DNA of 64,000 nucleotides, taken from positions 1 through 64,000 of the forward strand of contig JAFTGH010000001.1 of NCBI GenBank assembly GCA_017458005.1, read 5' to 3'. The stretch is from Prevotella sp. (GTDB taxonomy: Bacteria; Bacteroidota; Bacteroidia; Bacteroidales; Bacteroidaceae). The translations under genes were made by a program, and so were the position numbers. Below the pieces are notes generated by a model. It was not told the origin of the DNA, did not search any database, and was given only the letters and a program-made list of their open reading frames with translations. How positions within the stretch are numbered: position 1 is the first letter of the stretch; the number at the start of each line of letters is the position of its first letter. This document shows positions 14,939 through 24,594 of this stretch, piece by piece.

Positions 14939-15688
14939 ATGGCGCATAATAACTTTGTCTATTTCGTATCAACAAATGAAAAGTTGTTGAATATCAAAAT
15001 GTTATATAGAGGAATGGTGTTTTCAACGAGGATGAGTATTAAGTCCATTCGCCCAGTGGACTATCTCAATGCGGGCAATATTGCAAAAAACAGGAATGGA
15101 ATAGAGTATCATCCACTCATTCCGTTTCTTCCCCCTCATGCCAAAGTATTGTTCTTAGGCAGTTTCCCACCGCAGATGAAACGTTGGTGTATGAATTTTT
15201 ATTACCCGAATTTCATCAACGATCATTGGCGGATTGAGGGGGAGATATTCTTTGGCGACCGACAGCATTTTGTTGTTCCAGAGGAAAAGACTTTCAATCT
15301 TGATGCCATCATTGCATTTTGTCAGGAGAAAGGAATCGCGTTTTTTGATACGGCAAGTGCTGTCCGCCGACTCAAAGACAATGCGTCCGACCTGTATTTG
15401 GAGGTGGTAGAGCCTACGGATATCCGTGCGTTATTGCGCCAGTTACCCCATTGCCGTGCTATTGTCACTACAGGACAAAAGGCAACCGATACCCTTTGTC
15501 AATATTTCGACATCAAGGAAAGTCCCAAACTCGGAACTTTCGTTCCTATTCCCAATTGCTATGACCATGAGGGAAATCAAGTAAACCTATATCGTCTCCC
15601 ATCATCATCAAGAGCCTATCCTCTGTCGTTTGACAAGAAGGTGGTTTTCTATCGTGAGATGTTCGTCTTTGCGGGTGTCATAAAATAA
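14939..15688 (+). CDS. Uracil-DNA glycosylase family protein
   Basis: The conserved part starts at IEYHPLIPFLPPHAKVLFLG, with the LGSFPP motif and the RWCMNFYYPNFIND segment typical of the Bacteroidota branch of the UDG superfamily (MUG/UDG-like fold, base excision repair). A later segment, CRAIVTTGQKATDTL, matches a strand-helix of the Rossmann-like core. The N-terminal 60 residues before the conserved domain look unlike it, and other starts exist at 15001, 15016 and 15031; I keep the longest with low certainty. The 5' end may have been altered by the island insertion. The gene leads straight into porP (27 bases). Confidence 0.78.
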   Translation: MAHNNFVYFVSTNEKLLNIKMLYRGMVFSTRMSIKSIRPVDYLNAGNIAKNRNGIEYHPLIPFLPPHAKVLFLGSFPPQMKRWCMNFYYPNFINDHWRIEGEIFFGDRQHFVVPEEKTFNLDAIIAFCQEKGIAFFDTASAVRRLKDNASDLYLEVVEPTDIRALLRQLPHCRAIVTTGQKATDTLCQYFDIKESPKLGTFVPIPNCYDHEGNQVNLYRLPSSSRAYPLSFDKKVVFYREMFVFAGVIK

Positions 15689-15715
15689 AAGTGCGTTTTC
15701 TTGCGTTATATAATC

Positions 15716-16648
15716 GTGAAAAAACTACTGTTGGTAGGCTTGATGTTCCTGCATGCCGTCATGATGAGGGCTCAGCAGGAGGCTTCCTTTGCTCATTATT
15801 GGGCAATGGAGCCTTCGTTTAATCCCGGAGCCGTAGGCAAAGAGTCTAAGATTAATGCAGTAGGTGCCTATAATATGTCTTTGGCAGGCTATGAGCATAA
15901 TCCCCGTACGATGTATCTTGCGGCAGACATGCCCTTGCGCTTTCTAGGGACTCTTCATGGTGTTGGTATTCAGTTGCTGAATGATGAGATAGGACTTTTT
16001 ACCCATAAGCGGATCCTGCTGCAATATGCTTTGAAGCAACATCTTTTTGGCGGAACACTGAGTATTGGACTGCAGGGAGGTATGCTGAGTGAGGGTTTTA
16101 AAGGCTCGGAGTTGGATTTGGAGAATCCCAGTGACCCCGCTTTCGTGACATCTGATGTGAATGGCGTGGCTCTTGACCTGAGTGCAGGACTCTATTATCA
16201 GCACGGGAACTGGTACGCGGGCATCTCTGTCTTGCATGCCACAGCCCCCGAGATTGAGATAGGCGACCGTTCTATTTTTGAGGTGAGCAGGATGTTTTAT
16301 TTGACAGGTGGATACAATATTCACTTAAGAAATCCGTTTCTAACAATACACCCCACCGTGTTGGCACGTACTGACGGCAATGCCTATCGTGCTGACGTGA
16401 CAGTGAGAGTGAAATATACACATGACCGTAAGATGCTCTATGGAGGCGTGGGCTATAGCCCGAATAATTCCGTAACGGCAATGATTGGTGGAAACTTTCA
16501 TGGTATCTGTTTAGGTTACAGTTACGAGATGTTCACCTCAGGAACGGGCTTGGGAAATGGTTGCCACGAGTTGTTTGTGGGATATCAGACGGAGTTGAAT
16601 CTTTATAAGAAAGGTCGTAACCGTCATCAAAGTGTAAGAATACTATAA
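15716..16648 (+). CDS. porP: PorP/SprF family outer membrane protein of the type IX secretion system
   Basis: 310 residues from a GTG start (15716), which gives a clean signal peptide (KKLLLVGLMFLHAVMMRAQ); a TTG five codons upstream is also in frame. Mature sequence begins with SFAHYWAMEPSFNPGAVG, the hallmark opening of PorP/SprF proteins, followed by beta-barrel strands (GLQGGML, DLSAGLYYQHGNWYAGIS). In the T9SS these outer membrane proteins link the translocon to gliding or cargo components. It directly precedes gldK, the standard order in Bacteroidota. Confidence 0.93.
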   Translation: MKKLLLVGLMFLHAVMMRAQQEASFAHYWAMEPSFNPGAVGKESKINAVGAYNMSLAGYEHNPRTMYLAADMPLRFLGTLHGVGIQLLNDEIGLFTHKRILLQYALKQHLFGGTLSIGLQGGMLSEGFKGSELDLENPSDPAFVTSDVNGVALDLSAGLYYQHGNWYAGISVLHATAPEIEIGDRSIFEVSRMFYLTGGYNIHLRNPFLTIHPTVLARTDGNAYRADVTVRVKYTHDRKMLYGGVGYSPNNSVTAMIGGNFHGICLGYSYEMFTSGTGLGNGCHELFVGYQTELNLYKKGRNRHQSVRIL

Positions 16649-16657
16649 TATAGAAAT

Positions 16658-18115
16658 ATGAAGAAGATCATTAGTATAATAGGCTGCATCTGTGTGATGC
16701 TCATGCTTTCGAGTTGTTTCGGCTCGAAACTTGCCTCTATGAAGGGTGGCGAGGTGACAGGTGCCAGTGGTCGCGCCTTCAGTGAGCCGACTCCTTATGG
16801 TATGACGATGATCAAACGTGGTCATGTCAAGATGGGAATAGAACAACAGGACAGTTTGTGGGGAAGGCCCATGCCCGTACGGGATATCTCCGTGGAGAGT
16901 TTCTGGATGGACGAGCACGAAGTGACAAACTCGATGTATCGGCAGTTTGTGAACTATGTCCGCGACTCTATCCTTCGTGAGCGTCTTGCCGACCCCAACT
17001 ATGGTGGTGATGAGAGTTATAAGATAGAGGAGGACAAGTATGGCGAGCCCGTCACTCCACATCTGAACTGGAAGAAGCCACTGCCTCGTAAGCCCAATGA
17101 GGACGAGCAGCGCGCTTTCGAGAGCCTGTACACCTACAACCCTGTGACAGGTGAGAAGATGATTGACTGGCGTCAGTTGAACTATCGCTATGAGGTCTAT
17201 GACTATACTGAGGCGGCTAAACGTAAATATCGTGTGAATCCCCAGGAGCGTGTCCTTAATACGGATGTTCGTGTGAATGCCAATGAGCAAGTGTGGATTT
17301 CGAAAGATACTGCCTATATCGATGATGAGGGAAAGATAGTCCGCCAGACTATCAACCGTGAGTATACGGGTCCTTGGGACTTCCTGAATACCTATATTGT
17401 GAATGTCTATCCTGACACCACATGTTGGGTCAACGATTTCCCCAATGCGGAGAACGAGGGCTATATGAGATACTATTTCTCTAGTGCCGCCTACAATGAA
17501 TATCCAGTAGTGGGTGTGACTTGGGAGCAGGCTAATGCCTTCTGTGCATGGCGTACTGAATATCTGTTGAAAGGTTTGGGCGGTGCGGCGCGCTATGTAC
17601 AGCGTTATCGCCTGCCGACAGAGGCAGAGTGGGAGTACGCCGCTCGTGGCAAGGACCAGAATGAGTTCCCGTGGGAGAATGAGGATGTTGCCTCAGGCAA
17701 TGGGTGCTTCTATGCCAATTTCAAACCCGATAAGGGCAACTATACCAAAGATGGTAATTTGATAACCAGTAGGGTTGGCATCTATTCCTCTAACTCGAAT
17801 GGTTTGTATGATATGGCGGGTAATGTCGCGGAATGGACAAGTACCATCTATACAGAGGCTGGTGTGGAGTCGATGAACGACATCAATCCCCAGTTGAAGT
17901 ACAATGCGGCATTGGAGGATCCCTATCGTCTGAAGAAAAAGAGTGTGCGTGGTGGTTCGTGGAAAGACCCGGAGTCGTATATCCGTTCCGCTTGGCGTAC
18001 CTTTGAGTATCAAAACCAGCCACGTAGTTATATCGGATTCCGCTGTGTACGTAGTATGGCGAATACGACGAGTGATAAGGTGAAAGGTAAGAATTCAAAA
18101 CGTAGCAAGAAATGA
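16658..18115 (+). CDS. gldK: GldK/PorK type IX secretion lipoprotein
   Basis: A 485-residue outer membrane lipoprotein: signal peptide with lipobox LSSC (cysteine about 20). The bulk is a formylglycine-generating-enzyme (SUMF1-like) fold with VESFWMDEHEVTNSMYRQF near the N-terminus and the end motifs YDMAGNVAEWTST, VRGGSWKD and YIGFRCVRS. GldK and GldN form the periplasmic ring of the T9SS attached to the outer membrane. Its stop overlaps the gldL start by 4 bases (ATGA). Confidence 0.96.
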   Translation: MKKIISIIGCICVMLMLSSCFGSKLASMKGGEVTGASGRAFSEPTPYGMTMIKRGHVKMGIEQQDSLWGRPMPVRDISVESFWMDEHEVTNSMYRQFVNYVRDSILRERLADPNYGGDESYKIEEDKYGEPVTPHLNWKKPLPRKPNEDEQRAFESLYTYNPVTGEKMIDWRQLNYRYEVYDYTEAAKRKYRVNPQERVLNTDVRVNANEQVWISKDTAYIDDEGKIVRQTINREYTGPWDFLNTYIVNVYPDTTCWVNDFPNAENEGYMRYYFSSAAYNEYPVVGVTWEQANAFCAWRTEYLLKGLGGAARYVQRYRLPTEAEWEYAARGKDQNEFPWENEDVASGNGCFYANFKPDKGNYTKDGNLITSRVGIYSSNSNGLYDMAGNVAEWTSTIYTEAGVESMNDINPQLKYNAALEDPYRLKKKSVRGGSWKDPESYIRSAWRTFEYQNQPRSYIGFRCVRSMANTTSDKVKGKNSKRSKK

Positions 18116-18855
18116 CAGAATATAGTAAACTGAATATCATTTATAAGTTACAGAAATGGATGGACAGCGTGCCTGGTCAGACATTCCTGAACTATGCCTA
18201 TAGTTGGGGCGCCTCGATAGTGATTTTAGGTACCTTGTTTAAACTTACTCACCTGCCAGGTGCGAATTTCTTCCTGTTTCTGGGTATGGGTACAGAGGTC
18301 ATCGTGTTCTTCCTCTCTGCTTTCGACCGTCCGTTCGATAAGACGGCAGATGGTATGGATCTGGATATCCATCCTGGTATGGGAGTTGAGTCTGCCACAG
18401 TCGTAAGCGGAGAATCCTCCTACCCGGCTATCGAAAGTGGTGAGCCTATTGCCCATGGTACAGTCAGTGGTGGTGCTGGCGGTGGTGGCACCGTCATTAT
18501 TAATGGTGGTGGCACGATAGGCGGTGGTGCCGTAGGTGGTGCTCCTGCTGGTGTCGCAGAGGCAACAGGTAATTATATCGATGAGTTGAATGAGTTGACA
18601 GAGGTGCTCAAGAAGGTCAGTGAGCAGAGCAAGCGACTCACAGCCGACTCTGAGGAGATGGAGAACCTGAACCGTACCTTGACGGGTATCAGTCGCGTCT
18701 ACGAGATGCAACTCAAGAGTGCAAGTTCCCAGATGGGTACCATCGATGAGATTAATGAACAGACACGCCACATGGCACGTCAGATAGCCGAGTTGAACGC
18801 TATCTATGCCCGCATGATTGAGGCGATGTCAGTACAGAATATTAACAGGCAATAA
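18112..18855 (+). CDS. gldL: GldL/PorL inner membrane T9SS motor protein
   Basis: 247 residues. Two membrane helices at about 20-40 (FLNYAYSWGASIVILGTLFK) and 46-66 (FFLFLGMGTEVIVFFLSAF) carry the glutamate needed for proton-driven rotation in the known GldL-GldM motor. A glycine-rich linker (about 118-145) and a long C-terminal coiled coil follow. It is translationally coupled to gldK and 2 bases from gldM. Confidence 0.95.
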   Translation: MTEYSKLNIIYKLQKWMDSVPGQTFLNYAYSWGASIVILGTLFKLTHLPGANFFLFLGMGTEVIVFFLSAFDRPFDKTADGMDLDIHPGMGVESATVVSGESSYPAIESGEPIAHGTVSGGAGGGGTVIINGGGTIGGGAVGGAPAGVAEATGNYIDELNELTEVLKKVSEQSKRLTADSEEMENLNRTLTGISRVYEMQLKSASSQMGTIDEINEQTRHMARQIAELNAIYARMIEAMSVQNINRQ

Positions 18856-18857
18856 GC

Positions 18858-20420
18858 ATGGCAATCAAGAAACGCCCGGTCTCCCCTCGCCAGAAGATGA
18901 TTAACTTGATGTACGTCGTCTTGATGGCAATGCTTGCGTTGAATGTCTCGACAGAGGTGCTCAATGGCTTCTCTGTCGTGGAGGAAAGCCTCAACCGCAC
19001 CACACTCAATGCCGCACAGGAGAATCAGGCTATATATGATGACTTTGCTGAGCAGTTGAAGAAGAATCCCCAGAAGGTCAAGCAATGGTTTGACCGTGCC
19101 CAGCAGGTACGCCAGATGAGCGACTCGCTCTATCAGTTGGCAGCAGATTTGAAACTTGCCATTGTGCAGGAGGCTGACGGAAAGGATGGCGACATCAGTA
19201 ATATCCGTAATAAAGAAGACTTGGAGGCTGCCTCACAAGTGATGCTTGCCCCAGGTCGTGGTAGGGGAGGTGAACTCTATCAGGCTGTCAATCGGTTTAG
19301 AGAGCGTATCCTTACAATGGTGACAGATGAGACGCATCGGAAGTCCATCGCCACCAGCCTCTCAACCGAGCCGTCGGCTGCCGCCAAAGCACTGGGTAAG
19401 AACTGGCAGGAATATATGTTTGAGGATATGCCTGTGGCTGCAGCGGTGACAATGCTTAGCAAGTTGCAGAATGATGTACGTTATGCTGAGGGTGAAGTCC
19501 TTCATAATCTGGTGTCCAATATCGATGTGAAGGATATTCGTGTCAACGCATTGAATGCCTTTGTGATTCCTAATGCCCAGACCGTGGTGCGTGGCGATAA
19601 GTTCTCTGCTCGTATCGTGATGGCTGCTGTGGATACCACCCAGGCTCCTCAGATATTCATAGGAGGTAGGGAGATGAACCTGCCTGACGGACTTTACGAG
19701 ACTATCGCTGGTCGTACAGGGGACTTCACCTTGGAGGGCTATATACAGGTGCAGAATGGTAATGGTGATTTGATCAAGCGTGACTTCTCTCAGAAATATA
19801 GTGTGGTAGACCCTTCTGCCACCGTGAGTGCCGACTTGATGAATGTGCTGTATGCTGGCTATAGTAACCCGCTGAGCATTAGTGTGCCAGGTGTGCCTGT
19901 CACCAAGATCCAGGCATCGATGAGTGGAGGAACCCTTCAACCGGTAGGTCCTGGTAAGTATATCGCTAGACCCTCAACTCCTGGGCAGAATGTGACCATC
20001 ACCGTCACCTCCACTAATACAGGTCGTGCCCAGCAGATGGGAACCTTCACTTTCCGTGTTCGTCGTCTGCCAGATCCTACACCTTATATAGTAGTTCAGG
20101 CAGATGGTGGTGCCGACCGCTTCAAGGGAGGAGGTCTGTCGAAGGCTCAGTTGACTGCTGCTGATGGTATCGGAGCAGCCATTGATGACGGTATTCTGGA
20201 TGTGCCTTTCCATGTGCAGAGTTTCGAGACCGTGTTCTTCGACAATATGGGTAATGCTGTGCCAATGGTTAGCGATGGTGCTCATTTCTCTGCACGTCAG
20301 AAAGAGACATTCCGAAAGTTGCAGCGCAATCGCCGTTTCTATATCTCAAGAGTCACTGCTACAGGACCTGATGGCACGGCGCGTAAGTTGAACGCTTCTA
20401 TGGAAGTAATTGTGAAATAA
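18858..20420 (+). CDS. gldM: GldM/PorM T9SS motor shaft protein
   Basis: 520 residues, the usual GldM length. A single membrane helix near the N-terminus (MINLMYVVLMAMLALNVS, about 14-31) is followed by a large periplasmic part with helical D1 (to about 220) and then strand-rich Ig-like domains (from VNALNAFVIPNAQ onward). In the known complex a GldM dimer sits inside a GldL pentamer and carries motion across the periplasm to the GldK/N ring. Gene order and spacing support a single porP-gldKLMN operon. Confidence 0.96.
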   Translation: MAIKKRPVSPRQKMINLMYVVLMAMLALNVSTEVLNGFSVVEESLNRTTLNAAQENQAIYDDFAEQLKKNPQKVKQWFDRAQQVRQMSDSLYQLAADLKLAIVQEADGKDGDISNIRNKEDLEAASQVMLAPGRGRGGELYQAVNRFRERILTMVTDETHRKSIATSLSTEPSAAAKALGKNWQEYMFEDMPVAAAVTMLSKLQNDVRYAEGEVLHNLVSNIDVKDIRVNALNAFVIPNAQTVVRGDKFSARIVMAAVDTTQAPQIFIGGREMNLPDGLYETIAGRTGDFTLEGYIQVQNGNGDLIKRDFSQKYSVVDPSATVSADLMNVLYAGYSNPLSISVPGVPVTKIQASMSGGTLQPVGPGKYIARPSTPGQNVTITVTSTNTGRAQQMGTFTFRVRRLPDPTPYIVVQADGGADRFKGGGLSKAQLTAADGIGAAIDDGILDVPFHVQSFETVFFDNMGNAVPMVSDGAHFSARQKETFRKLQRNRRFYISRVTATGPDGTARKLNASMEVIVK

Positions 20421-20433
20421 AAATCATACAGAT

Positions 20434-21504
20434 ATGAAGAGATTATTTTTCCTATTGATGATAACGCTAGTGACGGGTGTCGCGGTGGCACAGCCTAAGG
20501 CACGTCGTCAGCAACAAGCGCAGAAACAGGCTCAACAGCAGGCTACCCAGCAAAACCAAGGGATTAGCCAGCGGGCTCGTCTGATGTATCCCACCTCCTT
20601 GGATATGCCAGAGGATGTGGTATGGCGTCGTGATCTCTACCGTGAGATCAGTCTGGAGGATGAGGCGAACTCAGGTCTCTATTATCCTGTGGAGCCTATC
20701 GACAAGCAGATGAATCTCTTTACGTATATCTTCAAACTCGCCCTCAATGGCTATATTCCCATCTATGAGTATCGTCTTGATGGTAATGAGTCGTTCAGCG
20801 ACTCGTCGAAGGTTGCTATGAAGACGTTGCTTGACAACTACCATATTTTCTACGAGACGCGTGATAACAAGTTGCGGGTGGAGAATAGCGATATCCCTTC
20901 CGCAGAGGTGAAGATGTATTACCTGAAGGAGTCTGCCTACTATGACCAGTCGAATGCCCAGTTCCGTCGTAAGGTCATGGCACTCTGTCCTGTGATGATG
21001 CGTGAGGACGACTTTGGTGGTGAGGCGGCTAAATATCCCCTCTTTTGGATTAAGTATACCGATCTGGAGCCTTATCTGAGTCGGCAGAGTGTGGCTGCGT
21101 CGAGTCTGAATAACGCTTCGATGATGACTCTAGAGGACTATTTCACGATGAATAGTTATAAGGGTAAGATCTATAAGGCAGGCAATCGTATGAGCCAGAC
21201 AGCCTCACGCCCCCAGTTTGGCGATTTCAACGCCACCAATGCTGATGAGGCAGCGAAGAAGGAACAGGCAAAGATTGAGAGAGAGTTGGAGGCTTTTGAG
21301 CGTGGAATGTTCGGTCAGAAAGAGAAGAACGACTCTACGGACTCGATAGCGAAAGCGCAGCCTGACAACGAGAAGGCAACAAAGAAAAAAGCCTCACGTA
21401 GCAGAGGGCGTTCACGTACTGTGAAGCCGAAGAAGAGTAAGACGACATCAGAAGGTGGCTCCTCTTCCCAGGCACGTATCTCTGTGCGTCGTCAGAGACA
21501 TTAA
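20434..21504 (+). CDS. gldN: GldN/PorN periplasmic T9SS ring protein
   Basis: 356 residues with signal peptide (LFFLLMITLVTGVAVAQ), then a Gln-rich low-complexity start and the conserved GldN core (LDMPEDVVWRRDLYREISL, NLFTYIFKLALNGYIPIYEY, YFTMNSYKGKIY). The C-terminal 70 residues are a Lys/Arg/Ser-rich tail (KKKASRSRGRSRTVKPKK), longer and more basic than the core requires. Partner of GldK in the periplasmic ring. Confidence 0.95.
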   Translation: MKRLFFLLMITLVTGVAVAQPKARRQQQAQKQAQQQATQQNQGISQRARLMYPTSLDMPEDVVWRRDLYREISLEDEANSGLYYPVEPIDKQMNLFTYIFKLALNGYIPIYEYRLDGNESFSDSSKVAMKTLLDNYHIFYETRDNKLRVENSDIPSAEVKMYYLKESAYYDQSNAQFRRKVMALCPVMMREDDFGGEAAKYPLFWIKYTDLEPYLSRQSVAASSLNNASMMTLEDYFTMNSYKGKIYKAGNRMSQTASRPQFGDFNATNADEAAKKEQAKIERELEAFERGMFGQKEKNDSTDSIAKAQPDNEKATKKKASRSRGRSRTVKPKKSKTTSEGGSSSQARISVRRQRH

Positions 21505-21525
21505 GAAGGAAATGTGTTAAAAAAC

Positions 21526-21557
21526 TTGGCGGATTAAAAGATATTTTGTATCTTTGC
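21526..21557 (+). promoter_or_regulatory. Promoter of the beta-barrel protein gene
   Basis: TTGG at 21526-21529 and TATCTTTGC at 21549-21557 with a 19-base spacer; the ATG is at 21583. Confidence 0.75.
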
Positions 21558-21582
21558 AGCAGGAACTAAAATTTAAGAAGAT

Positions 21583-22185
21583 ATGAAAAAGATATTGGCT
21601 ATCATTGCAATCGCATGCATAGGCTTTGCGATGCCCAGTCAGGCTCAGGTGAAGTTTGGCTTGAAGGGAGGTTTGAATTTGACAGCATTGTCGACAGATG
21701 GTGTTGACAAGAATCTTTCTAATAAAGCAGGTTTCTATGTAGGTCCTACAGTGAAGTTTACTGTTCCTGTAGTAGGTCTGAGTTTCGATGCTTCTGCTTT
21801 GTACGATCAGCGTAATGCAAAGATCAAGGGTACTGATGAGACTGTTAAGTTGCAGTCGTTCCAGATTCCTATCAACGTGCGCTATGGTGTTGGGCTGAGT
21901 AGTGTAGTGAACGTCTTTGCCTTTGCAGGTCCTCAGTTCGGTTTCAATATAGGTGACAAGAGTAGTACTTTTAATACTATTTTGAATGATGTGAAGGGCT
22001 GGTCACTGAAGAGTAGCAATATCAGTGGTAATGTTGGTATCGGTGCTACCGTATTCAGTAAGTTACAGATTACAGCCAACTATAATTTCCAACTGAGCAA
22101 GTCTGGTGAGGTTGAGTTAGAGGATGGTACAACTGGCAAGATAAAGTTCAACACTTGGCAGTTGGGTCTTGGCTATTATTTCTAA
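21583..22185 (+). CDS. Outer membrane beta-barrel protein, porin-like (200 aa)
   Basis: Signal peptide (ILAIIAIACIGFAMPSQAQ) followed by KFGLKGGLNLTAL, the usual first strand of small eight-stranded outer membrane barrels (OMP_b-brl/PorT-like) in Bacteroidota. Alternating strands continue to the C-terminal aromatic LGLGYYF, the signature for barrel assembly. It has its own promoter and follows the T9SS operon. PorT itself is a T9SS-associated barrel; whether this gene is its counterpart I cannot tell. Confidence 0.85.
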   Translation: MKKILAIIAIACIGFAMPSQAQVKFGLKGGLNLTALSTDGVDKNLSNKAGFYVGPTVKFTVPVVGLSFDASALYDQRNAKIKGTDETVKLQSFQIPINVRYGVGLSSVVNVFAFAGPQFGFNIGDKSSTFNTILNDVKGWSLKSSNISGNVGIGATVFSKLQITANYNFQLSKSGEVELEDGTTGKIKFNTWQLGLGYYF

Positions 22186-22269
22186 GCAGGCAAAACTACA
22201 TATTGAGATACAAAGGCACTCTTGCTGAGGCAAGGGTGCTTTTTTCTTGTTTAATTCAATACTATTTTG

Positions 22270-22278
22270 TAACTTTGC
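22270..22278 (+). promoter_or_regulatory. Promoter -7 box placed for a leaderless priA mRNA
   Basis: TAACTTTGC at 22270-22278 ends 5 bases before the ATG at 22284. With the usual 7-base distance to the start of transcription, the mRNA would begin at or next to the start codon. This is a main reason to choose 22284 as the priA start. Confidence 0.65.
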
Positions 22279-22283
22279 ACCTG

Positions 22284-24572
22284 ATGAATTACGCAGACCT
22301 CATATTACCATTGCCTTTGCAAGGTACCTTTACCTATGCCCTGCCTGCCTCGATGCAGTCAGCAGTGAAGGTGGGTATGCGTGTACTGGTGCCTTTTGGT
22401 CGTAACAAAACCTATCTGGGCATTGTGGCAAGGCTGCATGACGAGCAACCCCAGGGCTATGAGGTCAAGAGCGTAGCGCAGTTGATGGATGCGGAGCCGA
22501 TAGTTACTCCCCAGCAGTTGAGACTCTGGCAATGGATTTCCGACTATTATCTGGCACCTATTGGCGATGTCTATAAGGCGGCACTTCCTGCTGGATTGAA
22601 GGCAGAGGACGGCTACCATCCCAAGACGGAGACGTATATCCGTCTTACCCCCACCTATCAGACAGAGCCCTCATTGCATGTCGCCTTGAGCATCTTAGGA
22701 CGTGCCCCCAAGCAGTTGGAGGCTTTTACTTCCTATCTTGAGTTATCGGGGTGGGACCAGATGGAAGCGGGCAAGCAGGTAGAGGTTGCGGAGATTACTC
22801 GTGAGGAATTGCTGAATGCCAGCCATGCCTCTGCTGCTACCCTGCAGCAGTTGGAGAAACGAGGGATACTGGAGGCATACGAGGTGGAGGTGGGGCGACT
22901 GAACCATGGTGGCGCATACCATCCAGAACTCATCAAACCGTTGAACGAGGCACAGCAGACGGCATACAACCAGATCCTGATGTCGATGATGAAGAAACCT
23001 GTCACCTTGTTGCATGGAGTAACCAGCAGTGGTAAGACAGAGATATACATCCACTTGATACAACGTGCCTTGGAGCGGAAAGAGCAGGTGCTGTACCTCC
23101 TGCCAGAGATAGCCCTGACGGTACAGATGATGCAGCGACTGCAACGGGTCTTTGGCAATCGCTTAGGCATCTATCACTCGAAATACTCAGATGCGGAACG
23201 GGTGGAGATCTGGCAGAAACAACTCTCTCAGAATCCATATGATGTTATCCTGGGCGCACGCTCTACCGTCTTCCTGCCTTTCCAACGGCTTGGACTCGTC
23301 ATCGTGGACGAGGAGCATGAGACCTCCTATAAGCAGCAAGACCCTGCCCCTCGCTATCATGCCCGCTCTGCGGCTATCATGCTTGCCACTCTCGTCCCTC
23401 GTTCCTCGTCCCTCGTCCCTCGCGTATTATTGGGTACGGCAACGCCTTCTTTGGAGAGTTACCATAACGCCAAGACGGGAAAGTATGGGTTGGTGGAACT
23501 GAAAGAACGCTATCAAGGGATAGAGTTGCCAGAGATACAGGTGGTGGACATCGCTGACCTACAACACCGGAAGATGATGGCGGGACCTTTCTCCCCCTTA
23601 TTATTAAATAAGGTACGCGAGGCGCTGGAGCGTGGCGAGCAGGCGATTCTCTTCCAGAACCGTCGTGGCTTTGCCCCCATGATAGAGTGTAAGCAATGCG
23701 GATGGGTGCCTCATTGCCAGCATTGTGACGTGTCTCTGACCTACCATCGGCAGTTGAACCAACTGACGTGCCACTATTGTGGCTATACCTATCGGGTACC
23801 TACCGAGTGCCCCTGTTGTGGCTCTACGGAGTTGAGGACGCGTGGCTTCGGCACGGAGAAGATCGAGGAGCAAGTGCGTGAGGTGTTCCCTGAGGCTCGT
23901 GTGGCTCGTATGGACTTGGACACCACTCGTACCCGTAATGCCTATGAGCGTATCATCATGGACTTTGGGGCTGGTCGCACGAATATTTTGATTGGTACAC
24001 AGATGATCTCCAAGGGACTTGACTTCGATAAGGTCAGTGTGGTGGGTATCCTCAATGCCGACTCGATGCTGAACTATCCCGACTTCCGTGCCTACGAGCA
24101 TGCCTTTATGATGATGGCACAGGTCGCTGGCAGGGCAGGTCGTAAGGGCAAACGTGGACTCGTCATCCTACAGACCAAGAGCAAGGAAGTGCCTGTCATT
24201 CAGCAGGTGGTGTGCAACGACTATCTCGCCTTATACAAAGACTTGATAGCAGAGCGACAGGCGTTTCATTATCCGCCCTATTACCATCTCGTCTATGTCT
24301 ATCTAAAACATCGTTATGACGATGTGGTCAATACTGCAAGCATTGAGTTGGGCTCCCGTCTGCGCCAATGGTTCTCTGGTCGTGTCCTTGGTCCTGACAA
24401 ACCCGCCGTTGCCAAGGTGAAGTCGCAGAATATCCGCAAACTCGTCCTCAAACTGGAGAACGGCATCGACATGCGGAAAGTCCGTGAGTACCTCCTCATG
24501 GCACAACAACAAATGCTTGCCGATAAGCGTTACTCCTCCCTCCAAATCTACTACGATGTCGATCCGTTGTAG
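22284..24572 (+). CDS. priA: Primosomal protein N' (replication restart helicase PriA)
   Basis: 762 residues from MNYADLILPLPL. Order: N-terminal 3'-DNA-end binding domain (FTYALP, VGMRVLVPFG), winged helix, SF2 helicase with Walker A (GVTSSGKTEIY) and DEEHE box (VIVDEEHETSYKQ), the two-zinc cysteine cluster (CKQCG, CQHCD, CHYCG, CPCCG), then helicase motifs V/VI (GTQMISKGLDF, QVAGRAGRKGKRG). PriA reloads the replisome at stalled forks. A short run of CTCGTCCCT-type repeats (around 23392-23420) inserts LVPRSSSLVPR in the helicase core. The last 39 bases recur beyond the hipBST cassette. Confidence 0.97.
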   Translation: MNYADLILPLPLQGTFTYALPASMQSAVKVGMRVLVPFGRNKTYLGIVARLHDEQPQGYEVKSVAQLMDAEPIVTPQQLRLWQWISDYYLAPIGDVYKAALPAGLKAEDGYHPKTETYIRLTPTYQTEPSLHVALSILGRAPKQLEAFTSYLELSGWDQMEAGKQVEVAEITREELLNASHASAATLQQLEKRGILEAYEVEVGRLNHGGAYHPELIKPLNEAQQTAYNQILMSMMKKPVTLLHGVTSSGKTEIYIHLIQRALERKEQVLYLLPEIALTVQMMQRLQRVFGNRLGIYHSKYSDAERVEIWQKQLSQNPYDVILGARSTVFLPFQRLGLVIVDEEHETSYKQQDPAPRYHARSAAIMLATLVPRSSSLVPRVLLGTATPSLESYHNAKTGKYGLVELKERYQGIELPEIQVVDIADLQHRKMMAGPFSPLLLNKVREALERGEQAILFQNRRGFAPMIECKQCGWVPHCQHCDVSLTYHRQLNQLTCHYCGYTYRVPTECPCCGSTELRTRGFGTEKIEEQVREVFPEARVARMDLDTTRTRNAYERIIMDFGAGRTNILIGTQMISKGLDFDKVSVVGILNADSMLNYPDFRAYEHAFMMMAQVAGRAGRKGKRGLVILQTKSKEVPVIQQVVCNDYLALYKDLIAERQAFHYPPYYHLVYVYLKHRYDDVVNTASIELGSRLRQWFSGRVLGPDKPAVAKVKSQNIRKLVLKLENGIDMRKVREYLLMAQQQMLADKRYSSLQIYYDVDPL
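24534..24572 (+). repeat. 39-bp direct repeat, copy 1 (3' end of priA)
   Basis: The last 39 bases of priA, including the stop codon, are identical to 26167-26205. The 1594 bases between the copies hold exactly the hipBST cassette with its promoter and operators. Confidence 0.95.
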
Positions 24573-24594
24573 GATTTTTGGAAGGACCAGTTTC

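Noticed and set aside
1761..14975. The island as a conjugative element
   Set aside because: No relaxase, coupling protein or Tra proteins are present; at most it is an integrative element that depends on others for transfer.
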